Part shown: one piece after another, positions 36,391-46,188 of the stretch | How positions within the stretch are numbered: position 1 is the stretch's first letter | Layout: every line of letters begins with the position of its first letter | Source of the DNA: Paenibacillus sp. DCT19 | GTDB taxonomy: Bacteria > Bacillota > Bacilli > Paenibacillales > Paenibacillaceae | Reading direction: 5' to 3' | DNA length: 64,000 bases | Assembly: GCF_003268635.1 (NCBI RefSeq) | Contig: NZ_CP029639.1 | Span: forward strand, 2,863,501 to 2,927,500 | Position numbers and translations under genes: made by a program | The notes under the pieces: generated by a model | What the model was told of the DNA's origin: nothing | What the model saw: only the letters and a program-made list of their open reading frames with translations | The model's database searches: none

Positions 36391-37677
36391 ATGACAAGTG
36401 GAACACATGATACAGATCAAGTTAAAAAAGACCGCGCTATTTTGGTTAGTTTGATTACGGACGAAGTTAAACGATCTGGTATTAATCCAGAGTATTCCTT
36501 GGAAGAGCTTGTGAAGCTCGCCGAGACGGCTGGCGTAGAAGTATTAAGTGTGCTCTCTCAAAATCGGGAGACACGGGATACAAAATGGTTTATCGGTAAA
36601 GGTAAAGTGGAAGAGCTTCGTGCAGCAGCAGAGGAGTTAGGAGCTACCACCGCTATTTTTGACCAGGAGTTGTCTGGGGCTCAGGTTCGTAATCTGGAAG
36701 AAGCATTGGACCTCAAAATTATTGACCGTACACAACTGATTCTAGACATATTCGCCCAACGTGCCAACACACGCGAAGGTATCATTCAAGTTGAATTGGC
36801 TCAGTTAAGTTATCTATTACCTCGCTTGTCGGGACACGGTAAAAACCTATCACGACTTGGCGGAGGAATCGGGACACGGGGGCCAGGGGAAAGCAAGCTA
36901 GAGACGGATCGTCGTCATATCCGTGGTCGTATAGATGATCTTAAACGGCATCTGGAAGAAGTAACAAGGCACCGTAAATTGCACCGTGAGCGGCGTAAGA
37001 AGACGGGTATCGTACAGGTTGCTCTTGTTGGCTATACCAATGCGGGCAAATCCACGTTGCTTAAACAATTAACTTCAGCTGATGTATATATCCAAGATCA
37101 GTTGTTTGCTACCCTTGATCCGACATCTCGTACAATGGAACTTCCGAGTGGCAAAGAGATTGTACTCACCGATACCGTTGGATTTATCCAAAACCTTCCG
37201 CACGATCTGATTGCGGCGTTCCGTGCAACGTTGGAAGAGGTCAATGAAGCCGATCTCATTCTTCACGTTGTTGATGCTTCCTCGGCAATGCGTGATGATC
37301 AGATGAGAACGGTAGCGGATATCCTACAGCAGCTTGGTTCGGGGGACAAGCCTCAACTGGTTCTCTACAATAAAAAAGATGCGTGCACTCCTGAGCAACT
37401 AGAAATGTTACCTTTGGATAAAGATCATATTAAAGTGAGTGCTCTAGACGAAGCAGATCTTCTGAAAATTCGTGAACGTATCCAGGAAGAATTAACAGGG
37501 GAAACCAAAAGATTCCGTATTCCTGCGGAACGTGGGGATCTCACCTCGGTGTTATATAAAGTTGGAGATGTAGTGGAAACTACATTCGAAGAGAATGATG
37601 TCATTTATCAGGTAGAACTGCAGACGGGTGAATATGAGAAATACGGATATTTACTTGAAGATTTCATCGAATCGTAA
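36391..37677 (+). CDS. hflX: Ribosome-associated GTPase HflX
   Basis: The 428-residue product has the glycine-rich N-terminal HflX domain ('KGKVEELRAAAEELGA', 'FAQRANTREGIIQVELAQLSYLLPRL' with its GGGIGTRGPGE linker) and a Ras-like GTPase: G1 GYTNAGKST, G3 'DTVGF', G4 'NKKD'. HflX splits stalled ribosomes in other bacteria. Called ynbA in B. subtilis, it lies in the same order before ynbB and glnRA. Confidence 0.96.
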   Translation: MTSGTHDTDQVKKDRAILVSLITDEVKRSGINPEYSLEELVKLAETAGVEVLSVLSQNRETRDTKWFIGKGKVEELRAAAEELGATTAIFDQELSGAQVRNLEEALDLKIIDRTQLILDIFAQRANTREGIIQVELAQLSYLLPRLSGHGKNLSRLGGGIGTRGPGESKLETDRRHIRGRIDDLKRHLEEVTRHRKLHRERRKKTGIVQVALVGYTNAGKSTLLKQLTSADVYIQDQLFATLDPTSRTMELPSGKEIVLTDTVGFIQNLPHDLIAAFRATLEEVNEADLILHVVDASSAMRDDQMRTVADILQQLGSGDKPQLVLYNKKDACTPEQLEMLPLDKDHIKVSALDEADLLKIRERIQEELTGETKRFRIPAERGDLTSVLYKVGDVVETTFEENDVIYQVELQTGEYEKYGYLLEDFIES

Positions 37678-37761
37678 TATTCGTGACACATTCATGTGAT
37701 AAGTTGACACAATACATGCGATTCAGCGTCAGATTCGAGCAATGAAGGGGAATGAAGTACG

Positions 37762-39015
37762 ATGGCAAGCTTTGATTCAACAATTGTTGAGCTTCAACAA
37801 CAAGTGGAAATTCAGATCGAGCAACAATTGAAAAAGATAGATCAAATTACAGATCATAACCAATGGAAAGTGATTGATGCTTTTCAGCGTAGAAAAGTAA
37901 GTGATTTTCACTTTGCTGGTTCTACAGGCTATGCCTATAATGATCGTGGTCGTGAGGTGTTGGACGAGGTATATGCGGACGTATTCGGCGCAGAAGCTGC
38001 GTTGGTACGTCCTCATTTTGCGTCAGGTACACATACCATTGCGACAGCCCTATTCGGAGTATTACGTCCAGGAGACGAGCTATTGTACATCACAGGTAAG
38101 CCTTATGATACATTGCATAAAGTTATCGGCAAGCCGGGTGATGGCACGGGCTCTCTTCGTGATTTTGGCATTGGATATCAAGAGACGGCATTACTTGAAG
38201 ATGGTCGTGTAGATTGGGAAGCGGTAGAGAAGTGCATTTCACCCGCGACAAAAGTGATCGGCATTCAACGTTCCCGTGGGTATGACTGGCGCTCTTCTTT
38301 CTGCATCGACGAGATTTCAGACATGGTGGCAAAGGTGAGGGCGATCAAGGAAGATGTCATCGTATTTGTCGATAACTGTTACGGTGAATTCACGGAGCAA
38401 CTGGAACCAACCCAAGTGGGTGTAGACCTTATGGCAGGATCGCTAATCAAGAACCCTGGCGGAGGGATTGCTGAAACCGGTGGATACATATGTGGGAAAG
38501 AAGAGTATGTTAAGCTTGCAGCATATCGTCTGACCGCACCTGGCATTGGTGGTGAAGTTGGTGCTATGTTGGGGACGACTCGGGGAATCTACCAGGGACT
38601 TTACATGGCGCCAACTATTGTTGGACAAGCCATCAAAGGCAGTATCTTTGCGGCAGCGATGTTTGCAGCATCTGGTTTTGTGACTAAACCGGCATGGAAT
38701 GAGCTGCGCACTGATCTGATTCAGGCTGTACAATTCAGCTCTGCAGAGCATTTAATAGCTTTTGTACAAGGAATTCAGCGCGCTGCAGCAGTAGATAGTC
38801 ATGTTGTCCCTGAACCATGGGATATGCCAGGATATGAACATCCTGTCATTATGGCGGCAGGTACATTCATTCAAGGCGGAAGCTTAGAATTATCGGCGGA
38901 TGCACCGATTCGTGAGCCTTTTATTGGCTATATGCAAGGTGGATTAACATACTCCCACGTTAAATATGGCGTTTTGATGGCATTACAAGCGATGAAAGAT
39001 CGCAAATTATTGTGA
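37762..39015 (+). CDS. ynbB: PLP-dependent aminotransferase-like / methionine gamma-lyase family protein YnbB
   Basis: A 417-residue fold type I PLP enzyme. The lysine that would bind PLP is in 'AGSLIKNPGGGIAETGGYI'; 'VFVDNCYGEF' carries the Asp that contacts the cofactor nitrogen, and 'RPHFASGTHTIATAL' is the phosphate-binding region. It is often named 'aluminum resistance' or methionine gamma-lyase family protein; the true reaction is unknown. Its stop codon lies inside the GlnR box of the following promoter. Confidence 0.88.
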   Translation: MASFDSTIVELQQQVEIQIEQQLKKIDQITDHNQWKVIDAFQRRKVSDFHFAGSTGYAYNDRGREVLDEVYADVFGAEAALVRPHFASGTHTIATALFGVLRPGDELLYITGKPYDTLHKVIGKPGDGTGSLRDFGIGYQETALLEDGRVDWEAVEKCISPATKVIGIQRSRGYDWRSSFCIDEISDMVAKVRAIKEDVIVFVDNCYGEFTEQLEPTQVGVDLMAGSLIKNPGGGIAETGGYICGKEEYVKLAAYRLTAPGIGGEVGAMLGTTRGIYQGLYMAPTIVGQAIKGSIFAAAMFAASGFVTKPAWNELRTDLIQAVQFSSAEHLIAFVQGIQRAAAVDSHVVPEPWDMPGYEHPVIMAAGTFIQGGSLELSADAPIREPFIGYMQGGLTYSHVKYGVLMALQAMKDRKLL

Positions 39016-39062
39016 GTTTATCTAACACGTCATTGACACTTGGTAACATCTAAAGGTACAAT
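39011..39062 (+). promoter_or_regulatory. glnRA promoter with GlnR/TnrA box
   Basis: The box TGTGAGTTTATCTAACA (39011-39027) matches TGTNA-N7-TNACA without mismatch. It lies just before TTGACA (39033-39038), an 18-base spacer and TACAAT (39057-39062). This is the expected arrangement for repression of glnRA by GlnR when nitrogen is plentiful. Confidence 0.85.
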
Positions 39063-39097
39063 AAGGTGAAGAATAGATGACTGGAAGGTTGATGAAC

Positions 39098-39511
39098 ATG
39101 GGTGACGAAATTCGCAGAAATATGGCCTTATTCCCGATTGGTATCGTAATGAAACTGACGGATCTGTCCGCACGGCAGATTCGTTATTATGAGCAGCACA
39201 GCTTGATTGTTCCAGCAAGAACATCAGGTAATCAGCGTTTATTCTCATTTAATGACGTTGAACGTTTGCTAGAAATCAAGGCTCTGATTGAAAAAGGAGT
39301 TAACATTGCAGGTATCAAGCAAGTGATGAATCCAGTATCTAAAGAATCCGAAGAAGCGACTGTGATCACAGCCGATACGGAAGTGAAGCGCAGAGAATTG
39401 TCGGATACGCAACTGCATCGTTTGTTAAAACAACAATTGGTGTCAGGTAAGAGACCTGGACAAGTATCTCTCATTCAAGGAGAGCTTTCCCGTTTTTTTA
39501 ATAAAAAGTAA
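39098..39511 (+). CDS. glnR: MerR-family nitrogen regulator GlnR
   Basis: Transcriptional repressor of glnRA and other nitrogen genes. The MerR helix-turn-helix ([24 protein letters not shown], seen as '[10 protein letters not shown]' and '[17 protein letters not shown]') is followed by a helix and a short C-terminal tail that senses feedback-inhibited glutamine synthetase in B. subtilis. GGAAGG is nine bases before ATG 39098 and the product starts [15 protein letters not shown], like known GlnR; upstream ATGs at 39077 and 39092 are not supported. 137 residues. Confidence 0.95.
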   Translation: MGDEIRRNMALFPIGIVMKLTDLSARQIRYYEQHSLIVPARTSGNQRLFSFNDVERLLEIKALIEKGVNIAGIKQVMNPVSKESEEATVITADTEVKRRELSDTQLHRLLKQQLVSGKRPGQVSLIQGELSRFFNKK

Positions 39512-39639
39512 GTTCGTATAACCGGGAGGGTCAGAGTAAATCCTTCATTAGGGAAGCATCACTCCTTGACCCGTGGAACTTTCTAATGTACAAATATAAC
39601 AAGCAAGCCAAATACGCAGATAAGAAAGGGAGAGGAATC

Positions 39640-40968
39640 ATGAGTTATACAAAAGAAGACATTCTCCGCATCTCCAAAGAAGAAAACGTACGATTCGTTC
39701 GATTGCAATTCACCGACTTGCTGGGGGCAATCAAAAACGTTGAGATTCCTGTAAGCCAGTTGACGAAGGCTTTGGATAACAAAATGATGTTTGATGGTTC
39801 TTCCATCGAAGGTTATGTTCGTATCGAAGAATCCGACATGTACCTCTATCCGGATCTTGACTCTTGGCTTATTTTCCCATGGGTATCCGACAATCGCGTT
39901 GCGCGCTTAATCTGTGACGTATATCTTCCAGATGGCAGCCCATTCCCAGGTGATCCACGTGGCATCTTGAAACGTAACCTGAAGGAAGCTGAAGAAATGG
40001 GATTCACTTCTTTCAACGTTGGTCCTGAACCAGAATTCTTCTTGTTCAAGACGGATGAAAAAGGAAACCCAACGAACGAACTGAATGACCAAGGTGGGTA
40101 TTTCGACCTTGCGCCAACAGATCTTGGCGAAAACTGTCGTCGCGACATCGTAATCACACTTGAAGAAATGGGCTTTGAGATCGAAGCTTCTCACCACGAG
40201 GTAGCTCCAGGTCAACACGAGATCGACTTCAAATATGCGGATGCATTGAAAGCGGCAGACCAGATCCAAACGTTCAAACTGGTTGTTAAAACAATTGCAC
40301 GTCAGCATGGATTACATGCTACATTTATGCCAAAACCATTGTTCGGTATGAACGGTTCCGGTATGCACTGTAACCAATCCTTGTTCCGAGGCAATGAAAA
40401 CGCATTTGTTGACGAGTCGGACGAACTGGGTCTGAGCAAAACTGCACGTCACTTCATGGCTGGAACTCTGAAGCATGCACGTGCGTTTGCAGCGATCACT
40501 AACCCGACTGTGAACTCCTACAAACGTCTTGTACCTGGTTACGAAGCACCATGTTACGTAGCGTGGTCTGCAAGTAACCGTAGTCCAATGATCCGTATTC
40601 CAGCTTCACGTGGTTTGAGTACACGTGTTGAGGTTCGTAACCCGGATCCGGCAGCTAACCCTTACCTTGCTTTGGCTGTGTTATTGAAAGCAGGTCTGGA
40701 CGGCATCAAACGTGAGCTTTCCTTACCAGCTCCGATTGACCGTAACATCTACATTATGTCAGAAGAAGAGCGTGTGGAAGAAGGTATTCCTAGCTTGCCA
40801 GCTGACCTGAAAGAAGCATTGAACGAATTGATCCGCAGCGAAGTCATCTGTGACGCTCTTGGCGACCACGCTCTGGCTCACTTCTACGAGCTGAAAGAAA
40901 TTGAGTGGGACATGTACCGTACACAAGTCCACCAATGGGAACGCGATCAATATATCACATTGTACTAA
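39640..40968 (+). CDS. glnA: Glutamine synthetase, type I
   Basis: ATP-dependent synthesis of glutamine from glutamate and ammonia. Markers: '[20 protein letters not shown]' (DGSS), 'EPEFFLF', '[15 protein letters not shown]', '[12 protein letters not shown]', '[17 protein letters not shown]' and '[18 protein letters not shown]'. The 442 residues fit the GSI-alpha class of Firmicutes, lacking the adenylylation region. AGGGAGAGG precedes ATG 39640; the in-frame ATG at 39586 is not supported. Cotranscribed with glnR. Confidence 0.98.
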   Translation: MSYTKEDILRISKEENVRFVRLQFTDLLGAIKNVEIPVSQLTKALDNKMMFDGSSIEGYVRIEESDMYLYPDLDSWLIFPWVSDNRVARLICDVYLPDGSPFPGDPRGILKRNLKEAEEMGFTSFNVGPEPEFFLFKTDEKGNPTNELNDQGGYFDLAPTDLGENCRRDIVITLEEMGFEIEASHHEVAPGQHEIDFKYADALKAADQIQTFKLVVKTIARQHGLHATFMPKPLFGMNGSGMHCNQSLFRGNENAFVDESDELGLSKTARHFMAGTLKHARAFAAITNPTVNSYKRLVPGYEAPCYVAWSASNRSPMIRIPASRGLSTRVEVRNPDPAANPYLALAVLLKAGLDGIKRELSLPAPIDRNIYIMSEEERVEEGIPSLPADLKEALNELIRSEVICDALGDHALAHFYELKEIEWDMYRTQVHQWERDQYITLY

Positions 40969-40977
40969 TCCCCGGAT

Positions 40978-41009
40978 CCCTTGCGCTACATGGCGTGAGG
41001 GGTTTTTCT
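40978..41009 (+). terminator. Terminator after glnA
   Basis: CCCTTGCGC pairs with GCGTGAGGG (two wobbles) around TACATG, followed by TTTTTC. Confidence 0.8.
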
Positions 41010-41306
41010 TTTTGTGGGCAAAAGTTTTTTTAGTGCGGTGTAAGCAAGTGTCCCCCGAATATCCCCTCGAATGCCCACAAACCTTTGATCGTAGAGCTGA
41101 CCATAGTGATTCAAACGGTGAAAATAATCGAACAGACTACTGAAAATCGATAGATTAGAGATAAGTTAGATTACAGAGCTAATATAAATTTCAAGTATAG
41201 TGATTATGTATTTCAGAGAGTTAGTGTATCAAATGTTACATAAAATATTGTAAAAATATACTATTATTGTATTTGTGATACATACAAAACACTAGGAGAT
41301 GATCTT
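41010..41306 (+). other. ~300-base intergenic stretch
   Basis: The left part is mixed composition without a supported frame; the right part (41160-41300) is very AT-rich and likely holds the promoter of the next gene. No clear -35/-10 pair of normal spacing was found. Confidence 0.4.
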
Positions 41307-41591
41307 GTGGCTTTGAAAAAAATATTAACTGCTTCTGTTTTGTCCCTTTCTCTCTTGGCAATCTCTGTAACAGCAATGGCAAGTCAAGCCTCTGATATTA
41401 CCATTATGAATAAACAAAAGAATGTGACGATATATCAAGATTTTCCTTCGTCTGCTGACATTCCTGCGACCAAATTTTATTCTGATGCAGATGGTTATTA
41501 CGGGATGCTCAGAAGAACTAATATTGTTCAAGTTAGCCCATCACATGTGAGAGCCTACTATTCAGGAACTGTTGTACAAGATCTGGGCTAA
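41307..41591 (+). CDS. Small secreted protein (94 aa)
   Basis: A signal peptide (MALKKILTASVLSLSLLAISVTAMAS, cleavage near AMA-SQA) precedes a ~68-residue mature part with many Tyr and short beta segments (VTIYQDF, GYYGMLRRT, VRAYYSGTVV). No family is recognised. The GTG start is preceded by TAGGAGATGATCTT. It is monocistronic with its own terminator. Confidence 0.65.
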   Translation: MALKKILTASVLSLSLLAISVTAMASQASDITIMNKQKNVTIYQDFPSSADIPATKFYSDADGYYGMLRRTNIVQVSPSHVRAYYSGTVVQDLG

Positions 41592-41596
41592 AAGAG

Positions 41597-41636
41597 ATAA
41601 CCCGCTAACCAAAAAGGTTTGCGGGTTATTGTTTAT
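41597..41636 (+). terminator. Terminator after the small secreted protein gene
   Basis: ATAACCCGCTAACC pairs with GGTTTGCGGGTTAT around AAAAA, followed by TGTTTAT. Confidence 0.8.
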
Positions 41637-41696
41637 ACTAAGTTTTAATTAACGTACCTGGTCAAACGACTGGGTATTTTTTGATGCTGAATATTC

Positions 41697-42302
41697 TTAA
41701 TCTTTGAACTCCAAACCAGCCGACCCGAGTCTGGAAATATTGGAAAATAAAATAGCCATTTCGCTCGGGGATAAATCAAAATCCCGTTGTATCCAAAGCT
41801 GTAACGAACCAATATATGCTGAGGCCAAATAGGAGAATAAATAGAGCTGTTTCACAGGAATGTCAGTTGGTTTGAGATGACGATACTTCATTAAGTAAGT
41901 GGATTGAAATTGATTTTTTAGAAGATTAGACATTTGCTTCGTGAATCCAGTTGAATCAACTGAACCCATGAAAATTCGAAAAAAACGTTCGTGTAGCTGG
42001 ACAAATTCAAAGGGACGTACAAATCCGACAGGTGGATCAACAAATGGCTCTCGCCCTCCGTTATGATATCCGAGTTTCTTAATGATACTGTGGTATTCCT
42101 CTAAAATTTCATTTTTAAGCTGTTCCAGAAAATCGTTCATGTCCTGATAGTGCACATAAAATGTACCCCTATTTAATCCTGCTTGATCAGTGAGCTCTTT
42201 AACCGTAATGTTCTCCAGCGGTTTATTCAATGCCATATCAAACAGCGCTTCCCTTAGAACTTCGCGCGTGCGTAAACTTCGACGATCCATTTTTGCGTTC
42301 AT
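41697..42302 (-). CDS. TetR/AcrR-family transcriptional regulator
   Basis: A 201-residue repressor with the TetR helix-turn-helix 'ENITVKELTDQAGLNRGTFYVHYQDMNDFLEQL' near residues 30-65 (key parts ITVKEL..., GTFYVHY). The C-terminal ligand domain is typical of regulators of drug exporters. AGGAGG precedes its ATG. It is divergent from an MFS exporter, and inverted repeats in the shared region are likely operators. Confidence 0.9.
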   Translation of the reverse strand: MNAKMDRRSLRTREVLREALFDMALNKPLENITVKELTDQAGLNRGTFYVHYQDMNDFLEQLKNEILEEYHSIIKKLGYHNGGREPFVDPPVGFVRPFEFVQLHERFFRIFMGSVDSTGFTKQMSNLLKNQFQSTYLMKYRHLKPTDIPVKQLYLFSYLASAYIGSLQLWIQRDFDLSPSEMAILFSNISRLGSAGLEFKD

Positions 42303-42363
42303 GGCTTCCTCCTGAAATACAAAAAATTCAGTGTTTATTAATCACAATGATGCTGAGTGTTGA

Positions 42364-42457
42364 TTATTGAACATATCGACAATGGATGGTCATTACAAAT
42401 GATTACTTTGACATTATAATGGCTCAAGACAAAGTTATTCAACACGATGTTCAATAA
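42364..42457. promoter_or_regulatory. Divergent control region of the TetR/MFS pair with operator-like repeats
   Basis: TTATTCAACA-CGA-TGTTCAATAA (42435-42457) is an inverted repeat with one mismatch. TTATTGAACAT (42364-42374) is a perfect inverted copy of ATGTTCAATAA (42447-42457). Between them TTACAA, 16 bases and TATAAT (ending near 42419) give a possible promoter for the exporter. Confidence 0.55.
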
Positions 42458-42470
42458 GGGGGAAGGAAAC

Positions 42471-43882
42471 ATGAATAAATCGATACCTAAAAAAGAAAAC
42501 AGAGCACTCATCCTTGCTCTCTTGGCTATTATTCCAGGCATGATGATGGTTATGATCAATAGCACAGCAATGAATGTGGCTATTCCAAATTTGAGTGAGG
42601 GATTTAATGTACCCTTTGAAACCCTTCAATGGGTTATTACCGGATACATGCTAGCTATGTCAGTGACTATACCATTGGCTGGTTGGTTTTCGGACAGATT
42701 TGGTTCAGGGAGGGCCTTTCTGTATACTGTTATTTTGTTTGTTTTAGGATCGTTATTATGCGCTATGGCTAAGGATGTTAATCAATTAATTATCTATAGA
42801 ATTGTGCAAGGTTTAGGGGAGGCATGATCCAACCGATGGGTATGGCAATGATCTTTCGTTTGGCGCCAGCTGATCGAAAAGGCCAAGTGATGGGGATGTT
42901 AGGTATACCCATGTTAATAGCACCAGCCTCAGGACCCATACTGTCCGGTTGGCTGCTTGAATTTATCAGTTGGCATTGGATTTTCTGGATTAACCTCCCC
43001 ATAGGCCTTATAACGATTAGTTTAATTCTACGTTTTCTTTTAAAGGAAGATTCGGTACAAAAGACTGAAACAAACAGCACAAGCTTAGATGTTGTTGGAC
43101 TGCTCATAGCTCCAACATCATTTGTGTTACTGGCGTTAAGCATTAATTTGAATTTGGATGCCTGGATCGTGTGGGGAATGGGATTAGTAGGTGTTTCTCT
43201 ATTAGTATGGTTGTGGTTTCATGAAACGAAACATCCTAACCCTTTATTAGAGCTCCGTGCTTTCAGAGAAACTCGCTTTCGAAGAGGAATGGTTGTAAGT
43301 TGGATACAATACATCGCGCTGAATGGTTCCATTGTATTTATTCCACAATATTTACAACACTTCAGGGGTTATAGTCCTCTCGATGCTGGAATTGTCATGA
43401 GCATGTTGGCAGTAACTTCAGGTCTACTCATGCCAATAGGAGGAAGATTGTTCGATCGTGTGGGGATTCGACCACTTGCAAGCTCGGGATTAGGAATCAT
43501 AGGGTTGGCTCTAATGATCCTGTCGCAAATTTCTACTGAGGCAAACGGTTTAGTTATTGGAGGTATTGTTGGATTACTTGGCATTGGAATGGGGCTATGT
43601 ATGATGTCGTTGAATACGTATATTTTGCAATCAGCTCCATCTGAATCCGTCAATCGTGTTACACCTCTGACATCAGCCAGCGCTAACCTCATCATTCCTC
43701 TGTCGATTGCTGGATTGGGGCAATTTCTTGCCCTCCGATCGAGAATATCGGGCGTAGAAAGTTCAAGACAACCTATTGCCGAAACGATGACAGCTTATGC
43801 AGATACTTTCTTACTAGCCGCAAGCGTAGCGATAGGTGGAGCCCTCTTCAGTTTATTACTAAAGTCAAACGTTAAAAAATGA
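42471..43882 (+). CDS. MFS multidrug exporter, DHA2 (14-TM, EmrB/QacA) type (apparent frameshift)
   Basis: Two frames join into ~470 residues. The first gives TM1-3 with 'MINSTAMNVAIPNLSEGFNVPFETLQWVITGYMLA' (the DHA2 motif at TM1-TM2, key parts AMNVAIP and QWVITGY) and 'GWFSDRFGSGRAF' (motif A). The second begins 'MIQPMGMAMIFRLAPADRKGQVMG' and carries the remaining segments. GGGG at 42816-42819 needs one more G to give 'QGLGGGMIQP', the family motif C-like region. The start ATG 42471 follows GGGGGAAGG. Control by the divergent TetR regulator is likely. Confidence 0.87.
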
Positions 43883-43898
43883 TATTCAAATTGTATCA

Positions 43899-43924
43899 AG
43901 TCGCCAGATTGGCGACTTTTTTTG
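43899..43924 (+). terminator. Terminator after the MFS gene
   Basis: AGTCGCC-AGATT-GGCGACT followed by seven T. Confidence 0.9.
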
Positions 43925-44058
43925 TTTTATCTGCCTTAGTCCTCTATAAATAATGAATGTATATTCCTACAACATTTAATAAAGTTTACTTATAATTTTA
44001 TGTAGGTTATATTTTAATATGTAACAATAAGTATAATTTTAGATTTTTGGGGGATCTC

Positions 44059-44481
44059 ATGAAATTTATTTTACCATTAGTAGTAGTCATGTTAGTTGTA
44101 ATAGGAATTATAGTAGGTCTACAATTATCTAGTTCCCATAAAGAATCAGTCAGTGAAAAGCAATTCAATACAACTTCACATAGCATACATATCCTTAAGG
44201 ATGAGGCTCTCGCAGGTACTTCATCCACCAAACTGATCAGTGTTCCTACAGAGTTTAATCAGGTAAAAATAGATTTTATAAACTCAGGCTCGAAGCCGTT
44301 TACGTTTACCTTAAACCAGGGGACGATCTCGGGTCATGCGCCAATGTCTGGCACGGTTCCAGCAGATGGTGGGATCCATACGTTTTCTAGTGAAGAGGCG
44401 TGGTCAACTGGAGAGTATTATCTGAATGTTTCATCTGCGCAAAATATGTCAGGTACTGTGAACGTGGATCTATCGAAATAA
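44059..44481 (+). CDS. Membrane-anchored extracellular protein (140 aa)
   Basis: No family is recognised. An N-terminal hydrophobic segment (ILPLVVVMLVVIGIIVGLQL) without a clear cleavage site anchors a ~115-residue, Ser/Thr-rich domain with alternating beta strands ('KIDFINSGSKPFTFTLNQG', 'GEYYLNVSSAQNMSGTVNV') that looks like a beta-sandwich. GGGGGATC precedes ATG 44059; the TTG at 44047 is within that site. Monocistronic. Confidence 0.6.
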   Translation: MKFILPLVVVMLVVIGIIVGLQLSSSHKESVSEKQFNTTSHSIHILKDEALAGTSSTKLISVPTEFNQVKIDFINSGSKPFTFTLNQGTISGHAPMSGTVPADGGIHTFSSEEAWSTGEYYLNVSSAQNMSGTVNVDLSK

Positions 44482-44510
44482 TTACATAAAGATGAATGTA
44501 TGATAACTCA

Positions 44511-44541
44511 ACCTACAGCCTGTGGCTGATAGGTCTTTTTT
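44511..44541 (+). terminator. Terminator after the membrane-anchored protein gene
   Basis: ACCTACAGCC-TGT-GGCTGATAGGT (one bulge) followed by CTTTTTT. Confidence 0.8.
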
Positions 44542-44684
44542 ATTAATTTAAGCAAATATGGACATCAAAAAACAAATAAATTTTTGGTAGACGGGTTAAG
44601 TATATAAGTGTAAATATCATTATTGGCTTCTATGCTTACTGTGTGATTCAAAAATTGTGCAAATGTTTTAACAGTATTAAGTAT

Positions 44685-44713
44685 GTTGAAAGTTTCATAT
44701 GAATGAGTTATAA
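44685..44713 (+). promoter_or_regulatory. Promoter of the aldehyde dehydrogenase gene
   Basis: TTGAAA (44685-44690), 17-base spacer, TATAAT (44708-44713), in an AT-rich stretch 66 bases before the start codon. Confidence 0.65.
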
Positions 44714-44778
44714 TTCATTTATATTTTGAACAATTTAATTTTTAAAAATTAAAAAACTCATTAATTGGAGATGTTAAT

Positions 44779-46080
44779 ATGAATCAAGCAAAGCAACTTG
44801 TTTCCGAACAACGGACATTTTTTTATACAGGTCAAACTAAAAACGTTGAATACCGCATCCATGCTCTTCAGCAACTAAGAGCAGGAATTGAGAAATATCA
44901 GCAACGCATATTAGATGCATTACGTGCTGATCTGAATAAATCTGAGGCTGAGGCATACGGATCTGAGATTCGAATCGTACTGGGTGAATTAGATTTTGCA
45001 TTGGAGCATTTAGCGGAGTGGGCTACGCCTAAATCTGTACCTACAGCTGCAGCGATACCTGATGGAGTAAGTATCATATACGCTGAACCGTACGGAGTTG
45101 CGCTAATTATTGCACCTTGGAACTATCCATTCCAACTGGCATTTGGGCCACTCATTGGAGCGATTGCAGCGGGTAACTGTGCCGTTATTAAGCCATCTGA
45201 ATTAACACCAACGGTTTCTCGTCTGATTAATGATCTGATTCAGGATGTATTTCCTAGAGAGTACATTGCAGTTATGGAAGGTGAAGTTGAGACAAGTACA
45301 GAACTGTTGAATGAACATTTTGATTATATTTTCTTTACAGGTAGTACTGGTGTTGGGCGTATCGTCATGAAAGCTGCTGCCGAACATCTAACTCCGGTTA
45401 CGTTGGAACTGGGGGGCAAAAGTCCGGTCATTGTTCACAAGGATGCGGATCTGAAGCTTACGGCTCAACGTATTGTACGTGGTAAATACCTCAATGCTGG
45501 ACAAACCTGCGTAGCACCAGATTATTTGTTTGTACATGAACAAGTGCACGATGAATTGATTGCATTAATTCAAGATGAAATTCAGGACAAATTCGGAAAT
45601 GATGTAATGAAGAACCCGGACTTCCCGCATATTGTTAATGCCCGTAACTTTGATCGAGTGTCGAAATTCCTTGAGGATGGTAAAGCGTTGATTGGTGGTC
45701 GTTCTGAACGTGATAAACTACTTATTGAGCCTACTGTATTGGGTGATGTGGACTGGAGTTCAGCGATAATGCAGGAGGAGATTTTTGGCCCAATTCTTCC
45801 GGTTATGACTTATCAAGATCTTAACCCCGTGTTAGATGAGATTGTCCGTCGGCCTAAACCGTTGGCACTATATCTCTTCACACAAGATGAGCAATTACAG
45901 GAGCAAGTTCTGAACCAAGTGTCCTTTGGTGGAGGTTGTATTAATGATACGTTATCTCATATGACTTCACATTACCTGCCATTTGGAGGCGTAGGGGAGA
46001 GTGGTATGGGTTCGTACCATGGACAGCAAAGTTTTGATGTGTTCTCCCATCACAAAAGTATTATGAAACGTACCCAGTAA
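44779..46080 (+). CDS. NAD(P)-dependent aldehyde dehydrogenase (ALDH3-like, YwdH type)
   Basis: Oxidises aldehydes to acids. The cofactor and catalytic motifs are 'IIAPWNYPFQLAFGPLIGAIAAGN', 'FFTGSTGVGR', 'VTLELGGKSP' (general base Glu) and 'NAGQTCVAPDYL' (nucleophilic Cys), given here by key residues. The end 'LPFGGVGESGMGSYHG...FDVFSHHKSIMKRTQ' stops about 20 residues earlier than many class 3 members. GGAG precedes the ATG at short distance. Monocistronic, with its own promoter and a shared terminator. Confidence 0.93.
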   Translation: MNQAKQLVSEQRTFFYTGQTKNVEYRIHALQQLRAGIEKYQQRILDALRADLNKSEAEAYGSEIRIVLGELDFALEHLAEWATPKSVPTAAAIPDGVSIIYAEPYGVALIIAPWNYPFQLAFGPLIGAIAAGNCAVIKPSELTPTVSRLINDLIQDVFPREYIAVMEGEVETSTELLNEHFDYIFFTGSTGVGRIVMKAAAEHLTPVTLELGGKSPVIVHKDADLKLTAQRIVRGKYLNAGQTCVAPDYLFVHEQVHDELIALIQDEIQDKFGNDVMKNPDFPHIVNARNFDRVSKFLEDGKALIGGRSERDKLLIEPTVLGDVDWSSAIMQEEIFGPILPVMTYQDLNPVLDEIVRRPKPLALYLFTQDEQLQEQVLNQVSFGGGCINDTLSHMTSHYLPFGGVGESGMGSYHGQQSFDVFSHHKSIMKRTQ

Positions 46081-46103
46081 TAATCTTGGAAGTTGCAACG
46101 TAA

Positions 46104-46141
46104 AAAAGAGGTTGTCCTAAAAATTAGGACAACCTCTTTGT
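46104..46141. terminator. Bidirectional terminator between the aldehyde dehydrogenase gene and lexA
   Basis: AAAGAGGTTGTCCTAA pairs perfectly with TTAGGACAACCTCTTT around AAA, with A and T flanks on both sides. Confidence 0.9.
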
Positions 46142-46188
46142 GTATTTCATTTCATGTGTGATTATTGAAATCTGAAAATCAAATCTTA

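Noticed and set aside
45407..45412. Six-G run in the aldehyde dehydrogenase gene, tested as another contraction
   Set aside because: The frame is intact (ELGGKS), which shows that not every G run in the window is shortened.
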